From: SG8-41 sp044867805
GTDB lineage: Bacteria > Pseudomonadota > Gammaproteobacteria > Burkholderiales > SG8-41
DNA: 8,951 nt
Direction: 5' to 3'
Assembly (NCBI GenBank): GCA_044867805.1
Contig: JBIOVQ010000045.1
Span: forward strand, 1-8,951
Numbering within the stretch: position 1 is the stretch's first letter; the number at the start of each line of letters is the position of its first letter. A program made the translations under genes and the position numbers. This document shows, piece after piece, positions 5,552 to 8,951 of this stretch. Under the pieces are notes generated by a model. That model did no database searches. It saw only the letters and a program-made list of their open reading frames with translations, and was not told the origin of the DNA.

Positions 5552-6754
5552 CTACTCTTTGCGGTCGAGGACTCTATGGCCGTGCCGTTTGACCAATTCG
5601 TCCCGCTGAGCGAGCTTCAGGTCCTGCTGCACCATCTCGCTGACCAGCTCCCGGAACTTCACCTTGGGCTTCCAGCCGAGCTTCTTGCGCGCTTTCGAGG
5701 CGTCGCCCAGCAGCGAGTCCACCTCGGCGGGACGGAAATAGCGCGGATCCACCGCGACGATCACGGCGCCCGGCCGGAGGGTCGAGGGTCGAGGGTCGAG
5801 GGGTGAGGAGTGAGGGGCTCTTGCTGACGGCTGACGGCTGGCGGCTGACGGCTTTGAACTGGCGGCTGACGGCTGACGGCTGACGGCTACGTCGAGGATG
5901 CCGACCTCCTTGACGCCCTTGCCTTCCCAGCGGATTTTCATGTCGAGGTCGGCGGCGACGGCGTCGACGAACTCGCGCACGCTGTGCTGCTCGCCGGTGG
6001 CGATTACGAAATCCTCTGGCTGGTCCTGCTGGAGCATCAGCCATTGGGCCTCGACGAAATCGCGCGCATGGCCCCAGTCGCGCTTCGCGTTCAGGTTGCC
6101 CAGGTAGAGGCAGTCCTCGAGCCCCAGCTTGATGCGCGCCATGGCGCGCGTGATCTTGCGCGTGACGAAGGTCTCGCCGCGTACCGGTGATTCGTGGTTG
6201 AACAGGATGCCGTTGCAGGCGAACATCCCGTACGCCTCGCGGTAATTGACCGTGATCCAGTAGGCGTAGAGCTTGGCGACCCCGTAGGGCGAGCGCGGAT
6301 AGAACGGCGTCGTTTCCTTCTGCGGAGTCTCGAGGGCCCTGCCGTAGAGCTCCGAGGTGGACGCCTGGTAGAAGCGGGTTTTCTTCTCCAGGCCCAGTAT
6401 CCGGATCGACTCGAGCAGGCGCAGCGTGCCAAGCGCGTCGGAATCGGCCGTGTATTCCGGCTCTTCGAAGGACACTGCGACGTGGCTCTGCGCAGCCAGG
6501 TTATAGATCTCGACGGGCTGAACCTCCTGGACGATGCGGGTGAGGCTGCTCGAGTCCGTCATGTCCCCGTGATGGAGGATGAAGCGGCGGACCTTCTCGT
6601 GCGGGTCCTGGTAGAGGTGGTCGATGCGGTCGGTGTTGAAGAGCGACGTGCGGCGCTTGATGCCGTGCACCTCGTAGCCCTTGTCGAGCAGGAACTCCGC
6701 GAGATAGGCGCCGTCCTGGCCGGTGACACCGGTGATCAATGCGGTTTTTTTCAT
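5552..6754 (-). CDS. gmd: GDP-mannose 4,6-dehydratase carrying a repeat-encoded loop insertion
   Basis: Converts GDP-D-mannose to GDP-4-keto-6-deoxy-D-mannose with tightly bound NADP; first committed step toward GDP-L-fucose made by the next gene. The motif GVTGQDGAYL (9-18), the KRRTSLFNT coenzyme block, catalytic T133, E135 (STSELYG) and Y157-x3-K161, NHESP (186-190), FVTRKI, RDWGHARDFV and VDPRYFRP are all present. The protein has 400 residues; E. coli Gmd has 373. The excess is explained by residues 291-327 (bases 5774-5884), made of 7-residue repeats such as SRQPSAA and then PHSSPLDPRPSTLR. They lie in the variable loop just before VIVAVDPRYFRP. The stretch is encoded by heptamer repeats and keeps the frame, so the enzyme is probably active, but this is untested. 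The ATG at 6754 has no clear Shine-Dalgarno sequence. A TATAAT lies 30 nt upstream. Confidence 0.96.
   Translation of the reverse strand: MKKTALITGVTGQDGAYLAEFLLDKGYEVHGIKRRTSLFNTDRIDHLYQDPHEKVRRFILHHGDMTDSSSLTRIVQEVQPVEIYNLAAQSHVAVSFEEPEYTADSDALGTLRLLESIRILGLEKKTRFYQASTSELYGRALETPQKETTPFYPRSPYGVAKLYAYWITVNYREAYGMFACNGILFNHESPVRGETFVTRKITRAMARIKLGLEDCLYLGNLNAKRDWGHARDFVEAQWLMLQQDQPEDFVIATGEQHSVREFVDAVAADLDMKIRWEGKGVKEVGILDVAVSRQPSAASSKPSAASRQPSARAPHSSPLDPRPSTLRPGAVIVAVDPRYFRPAEVDSLLGDASKARKKLGWKPKVKFRELVSEMVQQDLKLAQRDELVKRHGHRVLDRKE
5775..5886. repeat. 16-unit heptamer array inside gmd
   Basis: Exactly 112 bp in one unbroken 7-bp register. The plus-strand units, in order, are CGGAGGG, TCGAGGG three times, GTGAGGA, GTGAGGG, GCTCTTG, CTGACGG twice, CTGGCGG, CTGACGG, CTTTGAA, CTGGCGG, and CTGACGG three times. 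Two or three unit families are joined without a phase break. Three units make 21 nt, which explains the 7-residue period in the protein. The end units may include original gmd sequence. Confidence 0.95.
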
Positions 6755-6783
6755 TCGGCGAGAGCCGTCTTCGGGGCCGGAAC

Positions 6784-6789
6784 ATTATA
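6784..6789 (-). promoter_or_regulatory. Candidate -10 box of the gmd promoter
   Basis: A perfect TATAAT on the minus strand, ending 29 nt before the gmd ATG. No good -35 is found 16-18 nt upstream and no TGn extension is present, so activity may need an activator or the match may be chance. Confidence 0.45.
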
Positions 6790-6837
6790 CGGGCAAGGCT
6801 CCCGTCCAGCTGTGCCGGTGAGCCAGGGGATATCCGA

Positions 6838-6843
6838 TACAAT
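6838..6843 (+). promoter_or_regulatory. Candidate -10 box of the manC promoter
   Basis: TACAAT, 38 nt before the manC ATG, directly after the GGATATCC palindrome. The -35 region (about 6815-6820) does not resemble TTGACA. A weak call based on position and hexamer only. Confidence 0.3.
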
Positions 6844-6881
6844 CAGGATGTCATCTCAACCGGCCTGATTCGACCTCCGAC

Positions 6882-8294
6882 ATGCTTGTTCCCGTGATTC
6901 TTTCCGGCGGGGCCGGCGCGCGCCTGTGGCCGGTATCGCGCGAGGCGTATCCCAAGCCCTTCATCAAGCTGCCCGACGGCCAGAGCCTTCTGGCAAAGGC
7001 CCTGGGGCGCGCGCTGCGCCTCCAGGACGTGTCGCGCGTCGTTACCGTGACCAACAGGGAGTACTTCTTCATCACGAAGGACGAGTACTTCGATTCCGGC
7101 GCGCGCTGCGATCACGTCTTCATCCTGGAGCCGTGCGCGCGCAACACCGCCCCGGCAATAGCCATGGCCGCCTTGTGGGCCCGGGAAACGCATGGCGACG
7201 AGGCCGAGCTGCTGGTACTGCCGGCCGACCACCTGATCGGAAGCACCGGCAAGTTCCTGGACGCGGTGCGCGCCGCGCGAGCGCTCGCCGGCGACGGCCT
7301 CCTCGTTACGTTCGGCATCAAGCCGGCGGCTCCCGAAACGGCTTACGGTTACATCGAATGTGGGGGAGCGACCGGGAAGGGCAACAAGGTGGCACGGTTC
7401 GTCGAGAAGCCGGACGCGAAGGCGGCGGCCCGCATGCTGAAGACCGGCAAGTACCTGTGGAACTCCGGGATGTTCTGCTTCCGCGCGGCGGCGTTCCTGG
7501 AAGCGCTGAAGACTTGCCATCCGGCCCTGCGCAAGGGCGCGGCCGCGTGCTGGGCCGCGAGCAGGAAGGAAGGCGAAAAGATCGAGCTCGATGAGGCGTC
7601 CTTCTCCAGGCTTCCCGATATCTCGGTGGATTATGCGGTGATGGAAAAAGCGAAGAACGCCGCCGTAGTCAGGGCCGGCTTCACCTGGAGCGACGTGGGC
7701 TCGTGGAAGGCGCTGGGCGAGTTGATCCCCGCGGACAAGCAAGGAAACCGGACGCAGGGCGACGTCATGCTTGCCGACACCCGCGATTCCTACATCCAGA
7801 GCGATGCGCGCGTGGTGGCGGCGATCGGCATGGACAAGATGATCGTCGTGGACACGCCCGACGCGCTCCTCATCGCGGCCCGGGACAGGGCGCAGGACGT
7901 AAAGCAGGTGGTGCAGCGGCTGAAGGTCCGGGGCCACGCCGCCCACCAGGTGCACCGCACGGTGCGGCGCCCGTGGGGGACTTACACCGTACTCGAGGAA
8001 GGCCCGGGCTACAAGATCAAGCGCATCGTCGTGAAGCCGAAAGCCTCGCTGAGCCTGCAGATGCACCGCCACCGCAGCGAGCACTGGGTGGTGATCTCGG
8101 GGGAAGCCAAGGTGGTCAACGGCGAGCAAGAGCTGCGCATTTCCCCCAATCAATCCACCTTCATCCCGGCGGGCAACAAGCACCGGCTGGCGAATCCCGG
8201 CACGGCTGACCTCGTGATCATCGAGGTCCAGGCGGGCGGCTATCTGGGCGAGGACGACATCGTCAGGTTCGACGATGTTTACGGGCGGGAGTAG
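6882..8294 (+). CDS. manC: Bifunctional mannose-1-phosphate guanylyltransferase / mannose-6-phosphate isomerase
   Basis: Makes GDP-mannose from mannose-1-phosphate and GTP in the cytoplasm; the C-terminal domain can interconvert fructose-6-phosphate and mannose-6-phosphate. It has 470 residues, the usual length for two-domain ManC/AlgA proteins. The nucleotidyltransferase signature GGAGARLWPVSR (9-20) is followed by YPKPF, where many relatives have PKQF. LEPCARNTAPAIA (82-94), VLPADHLI (112-119), FVEKPD (173-178), NSGMFCF (194-200) and WSDVGSW are all present. The isomerase domain starts at RPWG (363). It has the metal-site motif QMHRHRSEHW (393-402) and ends GYLGEDDIVRFDDVYGR. The ATG at 6882 has no Shine-Dalgarno sequence. 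CCTCC just upstream is, if anything, anti-Shine-Dalgarno in sense. Divergent from gmd, it supplies its substrate. A long open frame on the opposite strand is a shadow of its GC-rich codons. Confidence 0.97.
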   Translation: MLVPVILSGGAGARLWPVSREAYPKPFIKLPDGQSLLAKALGRALRLQDVSRVVTVTNREYFFITKDEYFDSGARCDHVFILEPCARNTAPAIAMAALWARETHGDEAELLVLPADHLIGSTGKFLDAVRAARALAGDGLLVTFGIKPAAPETAYGYIECGGATGKGNKVARFVEKPDAKAAARMLKTGKYLWNSGMFCFRAAAFLEALKTCHPALRKGAAACWAASRKEGEKIELDEASFSRLPDISVDYAVMEKAKNAAVVRAGFTWSDVGSWKALGELIPADKQGNRTQGDVMLADTRDSYIQSDARVVAAIGMDKMIVVDTPDALLIAARDRAQDVKQVVQRLKVRGHAAHQVHRTVRRPWGTYTVLEEGPGYKIKRIVVKPKASLSLQMHRHRSEHWVVISGEAKVVNGEQELRISPNQSTFIPAGNKHRLANPGTADLVIIEVQAGGYLGEDDIVRFDDVYGRE

Positions 8295-8306
8295 TCCGCC
8301 CTGAAA

Positions 8307-8336
8307 CCCGTGACGCGATAGAGCGCGACTCGATAG
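8307..8336. repeat. Two 15-bp degenerate units ending in CGATAG
   Basis: CCCGTGACGCGATAG followed by AGCGCGACTCGATAG. They share the CGCG core and the CGATAG end. They resemble the 8371-8430 units in size and in the GTGACGCG motif read on the opposite strand. Confidence 0.5.
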
Positions 8337-8370
8337 GTCGTTCTACACAACAGCCTGAATATCTACCTCG

Positions 8371-8430
8371 ATTCACCGCGTCACGCCTCACCGCGTCACG
8401 ATTCACCGTGTCACGTATCATCGTGTCACG
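8371..8430. repeat. Four 15-bp tandem units (ATTCACCGCGTCACG family)
   Basis: ATTCACCGCGTCACG, CCTCACCGCGTCACG, ATTCACCGTGTCACG and TATCATCGTGTCACG in exact tandem. Each is a 7 plus 8 composite of TCAC-bearing half-units, so the array looks like a relative of the heptamer arrays (compare CGTGATT at 3992-4019). It ends 5 bp before the nudC stop codon. Confidence 0.85.
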
Positions 8431-8435
8431 CGTTC

Positions 8436-8951
8436 TCAGTTGTCGACGGGCTCGCCGCGCAGGATGCGGCCGGAGATGGTGTCGATCAACCGTCGCGAGA
8501 TGCTGATCGGCGGCGGCAGCTTGGGAAGCCGGTCCGGCTCGAACCACCCCGCTTCCTCGATTTCCACGCCGTCCGGAGTGATTTCGCCGCCCGCGTATTC
8601 CGCGGTAAACGCGATCATGAGCGAGTGCGGGAACGGCCACGGCTGGCTGCCGAAGTAGCGGATATTCTTCAGCTCCACGCCGACTTCTTCGCGCGTCTCT
8701 CGCACCACGGTGTCTTCCAGCATCTCGCCCGGCTCGACGAAGCCGGCGAGAGCGGAAAACCTGCCCTTCGGAAAGGCGGGCTTGCGCGCGAGCAGCAGCT
8801 TCCTTCCGTTCACCACCAGGATCATGATCGCCGGTGTCACCGGCGGATAGGTAGTGAACCCGCAACTGGGGCACGCGCGCGAGCGCTCATCCTTGCGGGG
8901 CTCCGTCGGCGTGCCGCAGCGGCTGCAGTACTGGTGGTTGCGGTCCCATTC
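8436..8951 (-). CDS. nudC: NAD(H) diphosphatase NudC (Nudix hydrolase), 5' end cut by window edge
   Basis: 171 C-terminal residues are visible; the frame is open to the right edge. NudC splits NAD(H) into NMN(H) and AMP and removes NAD caps from RNA. A zinc ribbon has four cysteines at visible residues 9, 12, 27 and 30 (YCSRCG and CPSCG). TYPPVTPAIMILV leads into the Nudix fold. The Nudix box (residues 70-92) has the form G-x5-E-x7-RETREEVGV. It is followed by SQPWPFPHS (102-110), the motif that marks NADH pyrophosphatases among Nudix enzymes. A shorter reading from an internal GTG at 8840 would lose the zinc ribbon and is not the real start. Convergent with manC; probably a housekeeping neighbour that marks the edge of the polysaccharide cluster. 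Confidence 0.95.
   Translation of the reverse strand, partial: EWDRNHQYCSRCGTPTEPRKDERSRACPSCGFTTYPPVTPAIMILVVNGRKLLLARKPAFPKGRFSALAGFVEPGEMLEDTVVRETREEVGVELKNIRYFGSQPWPFPHSLMIAFTAEYAGGEITPDGVEIEEAGWFEPDRLPKLPPPISISRRLIDTISGRILRGEPVDN

Larger units (their letters stand above)
6755..6881. promoter_or_regulatory. Divergent control region between gmd and manC
   Basis: 127 bp from which both transcription units start in opposite directions. It contains a candidate -10 box for each side, an 8-bp palindrome GGATATCC (6828-6835), and a near-palindrome CCGGTGAG (6815-6822) / CTCAACCGG (6855-6863) that flanks the manC -10 candidate. The region is a plausible site for joint control of GDP-mannose supply and use, but no known operator was recognised. 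Confidence 0.5.
8295..8435. other. Convergent gap between manC and nudC with two 15-bp repeat arrays
   Basis: 141 bp that receive transcription from both sides. No stem followed by a T-run is seen in either direction. The main content is the two 15-bp arrays listed separately (8307-8336, 8371-8430). Confidence 0.6.

Noticed and set aside
5775..5886. CRISPR-like array
   Set aside because: Units are 7 bp with no spacers; the period and lack of unique spacers exclude CRISPR.
6848..6868. Short open frame (MSSQPA) before manC on the plus strand
   Set aside because: Six codons, out of frame with manC, no ribosome site; nothing supports a leader peptide.
6843..8183. 446-codon open frame antisense to manC
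   Set aside because: It mirrors a strongly supported gene in GC-rich DNA; its protein is low in family character and rich in Arg, Ala and His. A shadow frame.
8263..8874. 203-codon minus-strand frame over nudC and the gap
   Set aside because: Its second half reads the 15-bp repeats and its first half is an alternate frame of nudC, which has clear zinc-ribbon and Nudix motifs.

Overview
The window looks like chromosomal DNA of a GC-rich Gram-negative bacterium. It is most likely a betaproteobacterium or a close relative. This rests on an outer-membrane polysaccharide export (SLBB) protein of the long type, a Wzz-family chain-length protein, a bifunctional ManC, and a zinc-ribbon NudC. The taxonomy is an inference from protein style; no rRNA or tRNA gene is present.

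Layout. Bases 6754 to 1 on the minus strand carry a surface-polysaccharide cluster. In transcription order it holds gmd (GDP-mannose 4,6-dehydratase), fcl (GDP-L-fucose synthase, 2 nt after gmd), a repeat-filled gap, a large SLBB/Poly_export protein, a diverged second GMD-family dehydratase, and a Wzz-like gene. The Wzz-like gene overlaps the preceding stop codon as ATGA and runs off the left edge. Facing away from gmd, on the plus strand, is manC (6882-8294). Convergent to manC at the right edge is the 3' part of nudC, a housekeeping NAD(H) diphosphatase.

How the genes fit together. ManC makes GDP-mannose. Gmd converts it to GDP-4-keto-6-deoxy-mannose and Fcl turns that into GDP-L-fucose. 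The SLBB protein and the Wzz-like protein belong to export and length control of the polymer. The second GMD-like enzyme probably makes or modifies another nucleotide sugar, but its substrate cannot be read from sequence. No phosphomannomutase, glycosyltransferase, polymerase or flippase lies inside the window.

The most unusual feature is a set of short tandem arrays with a strict 7-bp period (or about twice that, 15 bp). The unit sequence differs from array to array. They sit in nearly every gap between genes, and two lie inside reading frames. One is a 16-unit array in gmd that adds about 28 residues to a loop of the enzyme. The other is a 4-unit array encoding the residues just before the signal-peptide core of the export protein. 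Because 7 is not a multiple of 3, gain or loss of single units would shift the frame, so these arrays could act as phase-variation switches for polysaccharide synthesis and export. Palindromic elements of about 110-120 bp lie in the gap between fcl and the export gene, and the annotated 5' end of the export gene reads through one of them.
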